64,000 nt of DNA from Martinezella calliandrae (GCF_030272695.1 NZ_JARFYN010000024.1:27897-91896), one strand, 5' to 3'. Counted from the stretch's first letter, positions 51,197 through 60,240 are shown. Numbers and translations are program-made. The notes: generated from the sequence alone by a model not told the origin.

Positions 51197-52681
51197 ATGA
51201 CCGCAGCCGCAACCGCAAACGTTGCCACCCTGTCCGCGGCCGAGCCCGTCAGGGCGGCGCGCGATTCGCGCCCGCTTCGCCTAATCACCTGCGGCAGCGT
51301 CGACGACGGCAAGTCCACGCTGATCGGTCGTCTGCTTTGGGATACCAAAGCTGTCAAAGAAGACCAGGCCGCCACGCTGCAGCGCGATTCCACCGGCAAG
51401 CAAAACGATCTCGGCCTGCCCGACTTCGCACTCCTGCTCGACGGGCTGCAGGCCGAGCGCGAACAGGGCATCACCATCGATGTCGCCTATCGCTATTTCT
51501 CGACTGACAAGCGCTCCTTCATCGTCGCCGACACGCCCGGCCATGAGCAATATACCCGCAATATGGCGACGGGCGCCTCCACTGCAGATCTTGCGGTACT
51601 GCTGGTCGACGCACGCATGGGCATTCTTGAACAGACGCGCCGCCACGCGACGATCGCATCGCTGCTCGGCATCAAGCAGTTCGTGCTCGCTGTCAACAAG
51701 ATCGACCTTACGAACTACGACCGCGCCGGCTTCGAGAAAATTTCGCATGATTTCCGCGAATTCGCCCTGTCGCTCGGCGTCAAGCAGATCACCGCCATCC
51801 CGATGTCGGCGCTGAAGGGCGAGAATGTCGTTTATTCCGGCGAGACCTCTATGCCCTGGTACACCGGCCCGACGTTGGTCGAAACGCTGGAACTCGCCAC
51901 AGTGCGTTCAGCGCAGACGGTCGGCTTCCGCCTCTCGGTGCAGCGCGTGTCGCGGCCCGGCGAAAGCTTCCGTGGCTATCAGGGCACTGTTGCCGGTGGC
52001 TCGGTCAAGCCGGGCGACAGCGTTATGATCCTGCCGTCGGGCATGGTCGCCAACGTCTCGAAGATCGTCACTTTCGATCTCGTGCGCAATGCAGCAGTGG
52101 CCGGCGATGCCATCACGCTTGTGCTCGACCGGCAGGTGGACGTGTCGCGCGGCGACATGATCGTCGCTATCGACAGCCAGCCGCAGTCAGGTCTCGCCTT
52201 CGACGCTCAGATCGTCGCGTTGCAGCCTGAAGGCATCGAGCCCGGCAAACGCTATTGGCTGAAGAGCGGCAGCCGCCGCCAGCGCGTTCAAGTGCAGCCC
52301 ATTGCTCAACTCGAGCTGAAGACCGGCGCCTGGGCACCGGCACAATCGCTATGGATGAATGCGATCGGCAAAGTCCGCCTTTCCTTTGACGAAACTGCGG
52401 TCTTCGACCCTTACGACCAGAACCGCTCAACCGGCTCCTTCATCCTGATCGATCCGGACAGCAACAATACGGTCGCCGGTGGGATGATCACTGGCAAACG
52501 CGCCGATGTCGGCGGCATCCACAAGGACGGCCAACGCGTGCTCCTGTCGCTGCCGGCGGATCTTGCCGACCAGATCATGGCCAGCGAACTCTTCGCGAGC
52601 CGCCGCGACGAAACCGAAGTCCGCCGCGTGACCGCAGCACAGGCCGCGGAGATTTGGGCAAACGCGGCCAGCGATATTTGA
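51197..52681 (+). CDS. cysN: Sulfate adenylyltransferase subunit 1 (GTPase)
   Basis: A 494-residue EF-Tu-like GTPase that drives CysD. GTP motifs: GSVDDGKSTLIGRLLWD, VADTPGHEQYTRNMATGAS and NKIDLTNYD. It ends without a CysC (APS kinase) domain, in line with direct reduction of APS by CysH; some rhizobial homologues are CysNC (NodQ) fusions. ATG 51197 is one base after the cysD stop, so the two are coupled. The C-terminus abuts a damaged dehydratase gene. Confidence 0.96.
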   Translation: MTAAATANVATLSAAEPVRAARDSRPLRLITCGSVDDGKSTLIGRLLWDTKAVKEDQAATLQRDSTGKQNDLGLPDFALLLDGLQAEREQGITIDVAYRYFSTDKRSFIVADTPGHEQYTRNMATGASTADLAVLLVDARMGILEQTRRHATIASLLGIKQFVLAVNKIDLTNYDRAGFEKISHDFREFALSLGVKQITAIPMSALKGENVVYSGETSMPWYTGPTLVETLELATVRSAQTVGFRLSVQRVSRPGESFRGYQGTVAGGSVKPGDSVMILPSGMVANVSKIVTFDLVRNAAVAGDAITLVLDRQVDVSRGDMIVAIDSQPQSGLAFDAQIVALQPEGIEPGKRYWLKSGSRRQRVQVQPIAQLELKTGAWAPAQSLWMNAIGKVRLSFDETAVFDPYDQNRSTGSFILIDPDSNNTVAGGMITGKRADVGGIHKDGQRVLLSLPADLADQIMASELFASRRDETEVRRVTAAQAAEIWANAASDI

Positions 52682-52685
52682 TCGC

Positions 52686-53251
52686 TATTGGATGCGGCTC
52701 GGCATTCCCGCGACGATCTTCGTGCCGAGCGTAACATCGCCGGCCAAGGCCGAGCGCATCCGCGGCTATGGGGCGAACCTTGTCATCGGGGGGGAGCGTT
52801 ATGCCGATGCGCTACCCCTATGACCAGCCCGAGACTCTGCTCGGGCAAGGAACGATCGGGCTTGAGGTCGAGGCTAACATCCCCGACATCGATACGCTGC
52901 TGGTCGCGGTCGGCGGCGGCGGACTGATTGGCGGGATTGCCGCCTGGTTCCAGGGACGCGTCCGGGTCATGGCCGTCGAGCCGGAAGGCGCACGGACGCT
53001 CTGGCAGGCCTTCGAGGCCGGGCATCTGGTCGATGCCCCCAGCAGCCAGCATCGCGGCCGATTCGCTGGCGCCGAAGCACGTCGGCGAACTGATGTTCCC
53101 AACTTTGTGGGATCGGCTGCGAATCGTCGCCGAACCCGGCGGCGCCACGGCCTTTGCCGCATTACTTGCCGGCAAATATGTCCCGACCCCGAACGAGCGT
53201 GTGGCGGTGCTGCTTTGCGGCGCCAACACGACCGCGGTTCGGTTTGACTGA
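52686..53251 (+). pseudogene. Threonine/serine dehydratase, truncated with internal deletions
   Basis: Fragments of a PLP-dependent threonine dehydratase (fold type II) occur in more than one frame. One reads YWMRLGIPATIFVPSVTSPA and on to RYADA; after a frame change, YDQPETLLGQGTIGLEVEAN, then LLVAVGGGGLIGGIAAWFQG (the PLP phosphate loop), and another frame has IAADSLAPKHVGELMFP, LWDRLRIVAEPGGATAFAAL and the C-terminal NERVAVLLCGANTTAV. The N-terminus with the PLP lysine is missing and segments are deleted around 52800 and 53100. It begins immediately after the cysN stop. Not functional. Confidence 0.85.
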
Positions 53252-53373
53252 AGCAGTTTCGACCCGTTAGGGACCCGCTTTGGAACATCCTGCTGCGCCT
53301 GGCGGATCTCGTCGTCGGAAGCCTGCATGGGGTGCCGCACATAAGCTCGGGCGATTAGTTCCGAGGCTGCGAA

Positions 53374-54432
53374 TTACCGCAGAATTTCGCCGAGCGCTGC
53401 CAAGAGGCGATCGCATTCGTCATCAGTCCCGATGCTGATGCGCAGGAAATCTTCGATGCGCGCGGCCGAAAAACGCCTGACCAGGATTTTCCGACTTCTC
53501 AGTTCCGCCGCCAGTTCCGCCCCGCCCTTGGCGGGATAACGCGTAAAGAGGAAATTGGCCGATGACGGCAGAACCTCGAAGCCAAGTTCCTGCAAGGCTG
53601 CGGCCACCCGCTGCCGGCTGGCGACGATCAGGTCGCGGTGGCGCTCGAACCACTCACGATCTTTCCAGGCAGCGAGCGCGCCGGCCAAAGCGAGCCGGTC
53701 GAGCGGGTAGGAATTGAAGCTGTCCTTGACCCGCTCCAACGCCTCGATCAACGGCCTTTGCCCGACGGCGAAGCCGACGCGCAGGCCGGCCAGCCCGCGA
53801 GACTTGGAGAGCGTCTGGATCACCAGCAGGTTCGGATAGCGGCGCACAAGCGGTACTGCGCTTTCGCCGCCGAAATCGACATAGGCTTCGTCGATGACCA
53901 CGACCTGATCGGGATGATCGCGGAGAACGCCCTCGATCTCAGCGAGCGGCAGGCCGATGCCCGTGGGTGCGTTGGGATTGGGCAGGATCATGGCGCCGCA
54001 GGGCCGGCGATAATCATCAAGCCGAACCCGCATCTCACCGTCGACCGGGATTTGCTGGAACGCGATTCCATAGAGGCGGCAATAGGTTGGATAGAAAATG
54101 TAGGTGATGTCGGGAAACAGCAACTGCCCGTCGTGGTTCAGCAATCCCTGGAACGTATGCGCCAGCACCTCGTCCGATCCGTTGCCGACGAAAACCTCGT
54201 TCGCGTCGAGGCCGAAGCTTTCGGCGATGACGGCGCGCAAGTCCCGCGCCGTCGGATCGGGGTAGAGCCGCAGCGTATCGGTAGTGGCTTGTGAAATCGC
54301 CTCCAGCGCCAGCGGCGAAGGCCCATAGGGGCTTTCATTGGTGTTCAATTTGACCAGGCCGCTGATGACTGGTTGCTCGCCGGCGACATACGGGGTCAAG
54401 GAATGGACTATGGGGCTCCAAAAACGACTCAT
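53374..54432 (-). CDS. hisC: Histidinol-phosphate aminotransferase family
   Basis: A 352-residue PLP aminotransferase of the HisC type: LVKLNTNESPYGPSPLALEAI, NGSDEVLAHTFQ, NPNAPTGIGLPL, VVIDEAYVDFGG and the lysine-containing TLSKSRGLAGLRVGF. It would transfer nitrogen from glutamate to imidazole acetol phosphate in histidine synthesis; HisC paralogues may also act on aromatic amino acids. No other his gene is adjacent, so this may be one of two hisC copies. Start 54432 (MSRFWSP) is preferred over the ATG 8 codons earlier. Confidence 0.9.
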   Translation of the reverse strand: MSRFWSPIVHSLTPYVAGEQPVISGLVKLNTNESPYGPSPLALEAISQATTDTLRLYPDPTARDLRAVIAESFGLDANEVFVGNGSDEVLAHTFQGLLNHDGQLLFPDITYIFYPTYCRLYGIAFQQIPVDGEMRVRLDDYRRPCGAMILPNPNAPTGIGLPLAEIEGVLRDHPDQVVVIDEAYVDFGGESAVPLVRRYPNLLVIQTLSKSRGLAGLRVGFAVGQRPLIEALERVKDSFNSYPLDRLALAGALAAWKDREWFERHRDLIVASRQRVAAALQELGFEVLPSSANFLFTRYPAKGGAELAAELRSRKILVRRFSAARIEDFLRISIGTDDECDRLLAALGEILR

Positions 54433-54582
54433 TGTGCTTTCAAACTTCGCCGCCACCGGTGGTTGACACGGGGCGGCGGATTTTCATTTCATTCATCTCC
54501 CGGCACCGTCGCAAAATCGAGCGCGCGCGGCAACTGCCTGCGAAGCGATTCGAAACAATATCTCGGCAAACTGGCTTTGTGA

Positions 54583-55503
54583 TCAGGCTGCAGCGTCCGG
54601 GAGAGCCTCGCAACGTTCGGCGAAAAGTCTTTCGCTCAGAAAATCGACAAAGACCCGGACCTTGGGAGAGAGGTGGCGATTAGACGGCCAAAGCAGGTGG
54701 AAACGACCTGGGCCATCGATGTGGTCGTCAAGCACCGTGCGCAGCGTGCCCTCGGCAAGCGCGCTGCGTGCCAAAAAATCCGGCATGCAGCCGATACCGA
54801 GACCGCTGAGAGTGGCACCACGCAACGCCTCCATATTATTGCAGGACAAAACCGATCGGGTGCGCAATTCCGGTTCGCCCTCCTGCAGCGTCAGAGGCCA
54901 ATTCTGGACTTTGCCGCTGTTGGGGAAGCGGAAGTGGATGGCCAAGTGGCCGTCGAGTGCGCGCGGGCAATCGGGAACGCCATGACGTTCGAAATAGCTG
55001 GGTGCCGCGCACAGCAGCATCTGGAACGGCCGCAGCGAGCGCGACATCAGCCGCGAATCCGGCAGGTTGCCGCTGCGGATCGCCACATCGACGCCCTCTT
55101 CGATCATATCGACAATGCGGTCGTTGAAATCGATATCGAGTTCGACCTCGGGATAGCGGGCAAGGAATTCCGGCAGCACCGGCAGCAGAAGATGGTAGCT
55201 GACGATCGGCACGCTGACGCGGAGGCGCCCGCGCGGTGCGGCGACCGCCTGGGCGAGCGACGCCTGGGCATCGTCGAGATCATCAAGCACACGCCGACAG
55301 CGCTCGTGGAAGAGGCGCCCCTCTTCTGTCAGGCGAATGCTGCGGGTCGAGCGCTGAAGCAGCCGCACGCCGAGCTGATGCTCGAGAGTGGTCACCGCCT
55401 TGCCGACGGCGGAGGCCGAAAGGCCAAGCACGCGCCCCGCGGCTGCAAAGCTGCCGAGATCAGCGGTTCGCACAAAGGCAGTCAGGCCACTTAACCGATC
55501 CAT
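54583..55503 (-). CDS. LysR-family transcriptional regulator
   Basis: A 306-residue LysR protein, beginning MDRLSGLTAFVRTADLGSFAAAGRVLGLSASAVGKAVTTLEHQLGVRLLQRSTR (winged helix) with an effector domain of the single-domain CrgA-like branch (VSVPIVSYHLLLPVLPEFLARYPEVELDIDFNDRIVDMIEEGVDVAIR). It is divergent from an MFS gene with 191 bp between and most likely regulates it. Confidence 0.92.
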   Translation of the reverse strand: MDRLSGLTAFVRTADLGSFAAAGRVLGLSASAVGKAVTTLEHQLGVRLLQRSTRSIRLTEEGRLFHERCRRVLDDLDDAQASLAQAVAAPRGRLRVSVPIVSYHLLLPVLPEFLARYPEVELDIDFNDRIVDMIEEGVDVAIRSGNLPDSRLMSRSLRPFQMLLCAAPSYFERHGVPDCPRALDGHLAIHFRFPNSGKVQNWPLTLQEGEPELRTRSVLSCNNMEALRGATLSGLGIGCMPDFLARSALAEGTLRTVLDDHIDGPGRFHLLWPSNRHLSPKVRVFVDFLSERLFAERCEALPDAAA

Positions 55504-55528
55504 TCTCTTTGTCCATTCGAGCGTTTTC

Positions 55529-55545
55529 TTCCGGCATATGCGGAA
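55529..55545. promoter_or_regulatory. Dyad in the LysR/MFS divergent region (candidate LysR site)
   Basis: TTCCG (55529-55533) and CGGAA (55541-55545) flank GCATATG, giving a 17-bp dyad with a CATATG centre, 26 bp upstream of the LysR gene. The size and place suit a LysR-type autoregulatory site. Evidence is symmetry and position only. Confidence 0.4.
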
Positions 55546-55694
55546 ACTAAGCGCTATTTCCCTCTAATTAAAGCGAAATTATCCTCAACGGGTATTTCAC
55601 CGCGCCCGCGGCCGATGGATGCCGGTTTTAGAGCCGGCTTCCATTCCCAAGCCGACCGCGGGTTCTCTTTTGCTCAAGCTCAGCGGATATCCCG

Positions 55695-57260
55695 ATGCAT
55701 CCAAACCAGATAAAGGCCGCGTATCCGGCCGAAAAACTGTTCGTTCTTATCGCCGTCTGTTGCGCGGCCGCCGCCATGCCCCTGACCTTCACCGGTCCTG
55801 CCGTCGCCTTGCCGGCCATCAGCCGGACGCTCGGCGGCAGCCCGATCGCGCTCAACTGGGTCACCAATGCCTTCATGCTGACCTTCGGCAGCAGCCTGAT
55901 GGCCGCCGGTGCGCTCGCCGACAGCTTCGGGCGCAAGCGTATTTTCCTTATAGGTCTCGGCAGCTTCGCCCTATTTTCGGCGGGACTGGCCTTTGCCGGC
56001 GACATCGTCTGGTTCGATATCCTACGGGCGCTGCAAGGCATGGGTGCGGCTGCGGCATTTTCCGGCGGCATGGCGTCCCTCGCGCAGGAGTTCGAGGGGC
56101 AAGCGCGCATGCGCGCCTTCAGCGTCGTTGGTTCAAGCTTCGGCGTCGGTCTTGCTCTCGGACCGATCGCATCCGGCCTGATGATCGAAGCCTTCGGCTG
56201 GCCGACGATCTTCCTTCTGGTCGTCATCTTTGCGGGCCTCGCCCTTGGCCTCGGCGCATACTTCCTGACCGAGTCCAGAGATCCCGATGCCGCCGGTCTC
56301 GATTGGCCAGGCGCGCTCAGCTTTACGCTTGCCCTGACACTCTTCACCTACGGCGTGTTGCGCGCTCCGGAAAGCGGTTGGGGCGATCCGCTGGTCATTC
56401 TCTTGCTTGCGGGTGCGGCATTGCTCTTTGTTGCCTTTGGCGTCATCGAACGCTCGCTAAAACGCCCGATGCTGGATCTCACTCTGTTTCGGTATCCGCG
56501 TTTCGTCGGCGTGCAGTTACTGGCGGCAGCCCCTGCCTATGCCTTCGTCGTGCTGCTCATCCTGCTTCCGGTTCGTTTCGTTGGCATCGAGGGCGTGAGC
56601 GAGGTCGCGGCCGGCCGGATGATGGTCGCCCTGTCAGCGCCGCTTCTCGTCCTGCCGATCGTTGCCGGTCTGCTGACGCGATGGTTCACGGCCGCCGCCA
56701 TCTGCAGTGCTGGCCTTATTATCTCCGGCGCCGGACTGTTCTGGCTCAGCCATCTCGCGACAGGATCGACGCCGACGGCATTGATTGGCCCACTGCTGAC
56801 GATCGGCATCGGCATTAGCCTGCCCTGGGGCTTGATGGATGGGCTTGCCGTTAGTGTCGTTCCGAAAGAACGCGCAGGCATGGCGACCGGCATCTTCAGC
56901 ACCACACGTGTCGCCGGCGAAGGCGTTGCGCTCGCTGTCGTCAGCGCCGTCCTGTCGGCGCTCATTCAATCACGTCTCGGTGCTGAGGCGGGCGAACATG
57001 CCTCCATTGCAGCGCAGCAGCTCGTCACGGGCGATCTTCTCGACGCAGCGTCGAATGTGCCAGCGATCGGACATGCTAAGCTGATTCATGCGTACAATGA
57101 TGCTTTCAGCGCGCTGTTGTGGCTCCTGACGGCGATCACGACCACAACGGCAATCGTCGTCTTCACCTTCCTTGGCCGCGGCGCGGGGGAAAGCGCCGTC
57201 GAAGCCGAGGACCTGGAGCCGGAGGGCGACGAAGACGCGCTGAACGCCTCCAACGCCTAA
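55695..57260 (+). CDS. MFS transporter, DHA2 (14-segment) drug-efflux-like
   Basis: A 521-residue membrane protein with about 14 hydrophobic segments. Features: LPAISRTLGGSPIALNWVTNAFMLTFGSSLMAAGALADSFGRKR (segments one and two with MFS motif A), LRALQGMGAAAAFSGGMA, and GVGLALGPIASGLMIEAFGWPTIFLL (motif C, antiporters). The last 30 residues are acidic and soluble. The LysR regulator lies divergently upstream. Likely exports hydrophobic or aromatic compounds; substrate unknown. Confidence 0.9.
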   Translation: MHPNQIKAAYPAEKLFVLIAVCCAAAAMPLTFTGPAVALPAISRTLGGSPIALNWVTNAFMLTFGSSLMAAGALADSFGRKRIFLIGLGSFALFSAGLAFAGDIVWFDILRALQGMGAAAAFSGGMASLAQEFEGQARMRAFSVVGSSFGVGLALGPIASGLMIEAFGWPTIFLLVVIFAGLALGLGAYFLTESRDPDAAGLDWPGALSFTLALTLFTYGVLRAPESGWGDPLVILLLAGAALLFVAFGVIERSLKRPMLDLTLFRYPRFVGVQLLAAAPAYAFVVLLILLPVRFVGIEGVSEVAAGRMMVALSAPLLVLPIVAGLLTRWFTAAAICSAGLIISGAGLFWLSHLATGSTPTALIGPLLTIGIGISLPWGLMDGLAVSVVPKERAGMATGIFSTTRVAGEGVALAVVSAVLSALIQSRLGAEAGEHASIAAQQLVTGDLLDAASNVPAIGHAKLIHAYNDAFSALLWLLTAITTTTAIVVFTFLGRGAGESAVEAEDLEPEGDEDALNASNA

Positions 57261-57381
57261 GCGCCCTTTTTCCATCCGGCGAGTCGGCACAATTGTGCCG
57301 GCTCATCACACAACAATTTATTTCGAAAACACACAAAATGTGCACGCTGCCTGACGAGGATTGCAGCTATATGATAGCCGC

Positions 57382-57747
57382 ATGATATCAGGCCGGTTTT
57401 TGAAAATTATCGCTTGGGGTTATATCGCGGCACTGGTTGCCGTGACCTTTGCGCATCTCAATTGGCAGGCCGAGTTTGGCAATCCCTTCAACATGTATCG
57501 TGCGGGCGCACTCTGCGTCGCTGGCATGCTGGCGCGACTTGCCTATCCACAATCGCCCTCTTTCACCTGCCTGTTAATGATCGGCAGCGTTTCGACGCTC
57601 TGCTTTTCACATTTTCTGGCGAATGGAAGTTACGGTTCTCCGATGGATATCATCGTCGCCATGACTGGCGCGCTCTGGGGCATCGCAATTGGCGCCATGC
57701 TCAGCAAGCTGATATCGCCGACTTCGAAACGAACTGCTCTCTATTAA
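57382..57747 (+). CDS. Small membrane protein of unknown function
   Basis: A 121-residue protein, MISGRFLKIIAWGYIAALVAVTFAHLNWQ and onward, with three or four hydrophobic segments (about residues 6-24, 37-52, 60-77 and 85-103). The arrangement is reminiscent of VanZ-like or other small inner-membrane proteins of rhizobia, but I find no diagnostic motif. ATG 57382 is preferred; the ribosome binding site is weak. It lies 121 bp after the MFS gene on the same strand. Confidence 0.6.
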   Translation: MISGRFLKIIAWGYIAALVAVTFAHLNWQAEFGNPFNMYRAGALCVAGMLARLAYPQSPSFTCLLMIGSVSTLCFSHFLANGSYGSPMDIIVAMTGALWGIAIGAMLSKLISPTSKRTALY

Positions 57748-58620
57748 GAAGCGCTCGGCGACATTCAACGCTCACAACAATCTCTTATGTTCGTTTTCAA
57801 GCTCTTTGGCCATGATTTTTCCTTTTCGACTTTGACGGCGAAAGCACATGCTTGAAGCTGTTGGAAAAAGGAGGAGATAGGGCGTTTTGACGACGGCTGG
57901 CATACTCTTATGCGCGGGTTGGCTACCGCATTTCCGTTTGTTCGTCTGGGGCTACCTCTGTCTAGCTTCGGGCGTGGACAGTTTCCACCGCTTAGCTCTT
58001 ACGAGGGGTCCCGACCGGAGCCCTGCCTCCATCTTTGTCCAACAGCAGATGATTCAATGCTTTCGCTAAGCGTTGTTCCTCGAGCTGACCGGAAGGATCT
58101 AGCCTTGTGCCATGGGAGCGACCTCCTGCCCGATCGCCCATAGGAACGCCGCCATTTCCCGAGCAATGGCGGTGATCGCGACGACCTTCGGTTTGGCCTG
58201 CCGCTATCAGCCTGCGATACCGCGCGCAAAGCCTCACCTGACCTTTCCAGGCAATCTCTCGAACCGTCCCTTGCAATCCCTCCAGCCGCGCCTGGATCTT
58301 CGGGCTCATACGTGCCGGCCCATGGGACTACCCTTTTCCTATTTCCTATCTCCAAATGATTATTGCCAAGACAACATTATGACTGACTTACTATTTTCTT
58401 TGCAAATGTTGCTTTCCTGCAACTAAAAATGAAAAATCACGAAAATGTCATTCTGGGGGAAATATATCATATAACTTTGCAGGAAATCGTACTTAATAGC
58501 GACCAGAAGCGGGTGGGGCCCGTTTCTCCCGAGTCGGGGTTTTTAAACAGGGATAGGGTGAGGCACGTCGATTTTTCGGCGCGATGGCCTGCGCCCAATC
58601 TATATTGGATTGGAGTTTTT
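57748..58620. other. Gene-poor stretch between the small membrane protein and the porin
   Basis: About 870 bp. It holds one transposase scrap (58099-58327, listed separately); 57748-58098 contains no recognisable gene. Bases 58330-58620 form the upstream region of the porin gene, AT-rich around 58370-58490, then a GC-rich interval at 58507-58545 with short CGGG/CCCG pairings and a following T-run that may fold in the porin 5' leader. Confidence 0.5.
58099..58327 (-). pseudogene. IS110/IS116-type transposase, C-terminal scrap
   Basis: On the minus strand the frame starting near 58327 reads ARMSPKIQARLEGLQGTVRE then IAWKGQVRLCARYRRLIAAG; after a frameshift near 58195 another frame continues with AITAIAREMAAFLWAIGQEV to a stop at 58099-58101. 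This is the typical C-terminal end of IS116/IS110/IS902 transposases (ARYRRLxAxGK...AIARELxAFxWAI). The sequence differs from the remnant at 16 kb, so it comes from a different element. No ends could be found. Confidence 0.82.
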
Positions 58621-59715
58621 ATGAACATCAAGAGCCTTCTTCTCGGCTCCGCTGCTGCGCTCGCAGCAGTTTCCGGCGCTCAGGCAGCCGACGCTGTCGT
58701 CGCCGCTGAGCCGGAGCCGCTCGAATACGTCCGTATCTGCGACGCATATGGCGCTGGCTACTTCTTCATCCCGGGCACCGAAACCTGCCTCAAGATCGGC
58801 GGCATGGTTCGTACCGAAGGTAAGTGGTACAACGCTTACAATCCGGGCCCTGGTGGCGACTATGGTACGCTGTGGCATACGCGCGCTCAGCTTTCCATCG
58901 ACACTGCATCGGACACCGAATTCGGTCCGCTGAAGACGGACACCGTCTACCGTTGGGATTGGCAGGAAGGCGGCGCCACGACCACCAAGCTTCTGTTCGC
59001 CAACATCAGCCTCGCTGGCTTCACCGTGGGTAAGCTCGATTCGCAGTATAACCTGTACATGGGCTACGCCGGCGACGTCATCAACGACGACGTGGTCTAT
59101 GACGGCCCGTACGAACTCAACCAGTTGACCTACAACTACGACGCCGGCAACGGCTTCACAGCTGTAGTTTCGCTCGAAGATTCCAACTCCGGCGCTGACG
59201 CGTCTTCCTTCGGCGGCGCATGGGTTAAGTCCGAGCAGAACCACTACGCTCCGGACGTCGTCGCCGGTGCTGGCTACAAGGCTGGCGCTTGGCAGTTCCG
59301 CGTCGTCGGTGGTTATGACTCGATCGTCGAAGAAGGCGCTGTCAAGGCTCGTATCGACGCCAACTTCGGTGCGTTCACGGCCTTCTTGATGGGCGGCTGG
59401 AACACAGATGGCGATAAGCTGAACAAGTTCGCTGGCTCGAACCTGGACCCGTCGGCTTGCCCGGTTGGCCGTGGCGATCTCTGCGGCTGGGGTGACTGGG
59501 CTGTTTGGGGTGGCGTTGGCTACAAGATCAGCGACAAGCTGAAGTGGAACGTACAGCTCGCCTACACCGACTCGAAGATCTTCGAAGCCACGACGAACCT
59601 CAAATGGAACCCGGTCAAGAACCTGCTTGTCGAGCCGGAAGTTACCTACACCAACTTCGATTCAGTGAACCAGGATCAGTGGGCCGGTATCCTCCGCTTC
59701 CAGCGTAGCTTCTAA
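58621..59715 (+). CDS. ropA: Outer-membrane porin (RopA/Omp2b family)
   Basis: A 364-residue trimeric beta-barrel porin of Rhizobiales. Signal peptide MNIKSLLLGSAAALAAVSGAQAADAVVAAEPEP with the AQA/AD cleavage site, then EYVRICDAYGAGYFFIPGTETCLKIGGMVR, the conserved start of the family with its two cysteines. It ends WAGILRFQRSF, with the terminal phenylalanine needed for outer membrane assembly. Codon use is strongly biased (cgt, gct, ggc), consistent with high expression. The ATG has TTGGAG upstream; a long leader is likely. Rhizobia often carry several ropA copies; exact paralogue is uncertain. Confidence 0.93.
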   Translation: MNIKSLLLGSAAALAAVSGAQAADAVVAAEPEPLEYVRICDAYGAGYFFIPGTETCLKIGGMVRTEGKWYNAYNPGPGGDYGTLWHTRAQLSIDTASDTEFGPLKTDTVYRWDWQEGGATTTKLLFANISLAGFTVGKLDSQYNLYMGYAGDVINDDVVYDGPYELNQLTYNYDAGNGFTAVVSLEDSNSGADASSFGGAWVKSEQNHYAPDVVAGAGYKAGAWQFRVVGGYDSIVEEGAVKARIDANFGAFTAFLMGGWNTDGDKLNKFAGSNLDPSACPVGRGDLCGWGDWAVWGGVGYKISDKLKWNVQLAYTDSKIFEATTNLKWNPVKNLLVEPEVTYTNFDSVNQDQWAGILRFQRSF

Positions 59716-59761
59716 AACCTCGTTTCTGAGATCTGATCTGACTTGACCCCTGATCGGATGG

Positions 59762-59797
59762 GGACTGGTCCGGCTTCCAGTGAAGTCGGGCCGGTCC
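59762..59797 (+). terminator. Strong hairpin after the porin gene
   Basis: Fifteen-base arms (59762-59776 and 59783-59797) pair with 12 Watson-Crick and 3 G-U pairs around a 6-base loop, 47 bp after the porin stop. There is no T-run, so it may be a factor-dependent terminator or a 3' stabiliser of an abundant message. Confidence 0.6.
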
Positions 59798-60105
59798 TTC
59801 CGAGTTAGGGATTACCGATGTTTTCGAGCGACTACCGGCCGGGCGACCACGCCCGGAGGTTGAAATTTGTTTCTGATATATTATATATAATGTTATTCTT
59901 ATATTCAAAGACTGGCTGTCCTGTTCAAAAACTAGAGATCGCTGGCATTGTTTCGGCTTTGTGACAATACGAAATAAGAGGCCGGATAACACTGTAGTTG
60001 GCTTTCCTGGATGCCAAAGCTGTGGCTCGCGGTGCGTTTTCTGATGACGCACTCCAAATGTATAAGATCATCGACAAGCCGCATTTTTTGTCGTAGAGAG
60101 GCCGC
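59798..60105. other. Gene-free region between the porin and the DAHP synthase leader
   Basis: About 300 bp. It contains a compact hairpin CCGGGCG-ACCA-CGCCCGG at 59839-59856 followed by an AT-rich interval (59865-59905) that may hold a promoter for the downstream attenuator transcript. No gene recognised. Confidence 0.4.
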
Positions 60106-60180
60106 ATGTCATTCACCTACGCAAATGCCTCGCGATTTTATTCGTACCGCTGCTCTCAGCGGAGGCGGGCCCGTGCGTAG
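60106..60180 (+). CDS. Leader peptide of a Phe/Tyr attenuator upstream of the DAHP synthase
   Basis: A 24-residue open frame too short for usual gene finding: it begins MSFTYANASRFYSYR and ends at TAG 60178-60180. Five of its first 14 residues are Phe or Tyr (Phe3, Tyr5, Phe11, Tyr12, Tyr14), with the FYSY run lying immediately before and into a hairpin at 60147-60162. GAGAGG is placed 4 bases before the ATG, so it can be translated. It precedes a strong intrinsic terminator and a gene for the first enzyme of aromatic amino acid synthesis. That it senses charged tRNA-Phe or tRNA-Tyr is inferred from this layout. Confidence 0.72.
   Translation: MSFTYANASRFYSYRCSQRRRARA
60147..60162 (+). promoter_or_regulatory. 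Pause hairpin overlapping the leader peptide
   Basis: CCGCTG (60147-60152), loop CTCT, CAGCGG (60157-60162): a perfect 6-bp stem. Its 5' arm starts at the last base of the Tyr14 codon. Its 3' arm, AGCGG (60158-60162), is complementary to CCGCT at 60214-60218 in the 5' arm of the terminator, giving the alternative antiterminator pairing. Confidence 0.62.
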
Positions 60181-60211
60181 ATAAAACTGACGCAACGACA
60201 TAGACCCCAAC

Positions 60212-60240
60212 AGCCGCTAGTCCTACCTGGCGGCTTTTTT
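60212..60240 (+). terminator. Intrinsic terminator (attenuator) before the DAHP synthase gene
   Basis: AGCCGCTAG (60212-60220) pairs with CTGGCGGCT (60227-60235) in a 9-bp stem with one G-U pair and a 6-base loop, followed by six T at 60235-60240. It lies between the leader peptide stop and the start of the synthase gene at 60277, so it can only act to stop transcription before that gene. Confidence 0.8.

Noticed and set aside
59879..59905. AT-rich run resembling an origin or phage attachment site
   Set aside because: Only a short TATA-like run; no direct repeats, integrase gene or tRNA nearby. More likely a promoter region.
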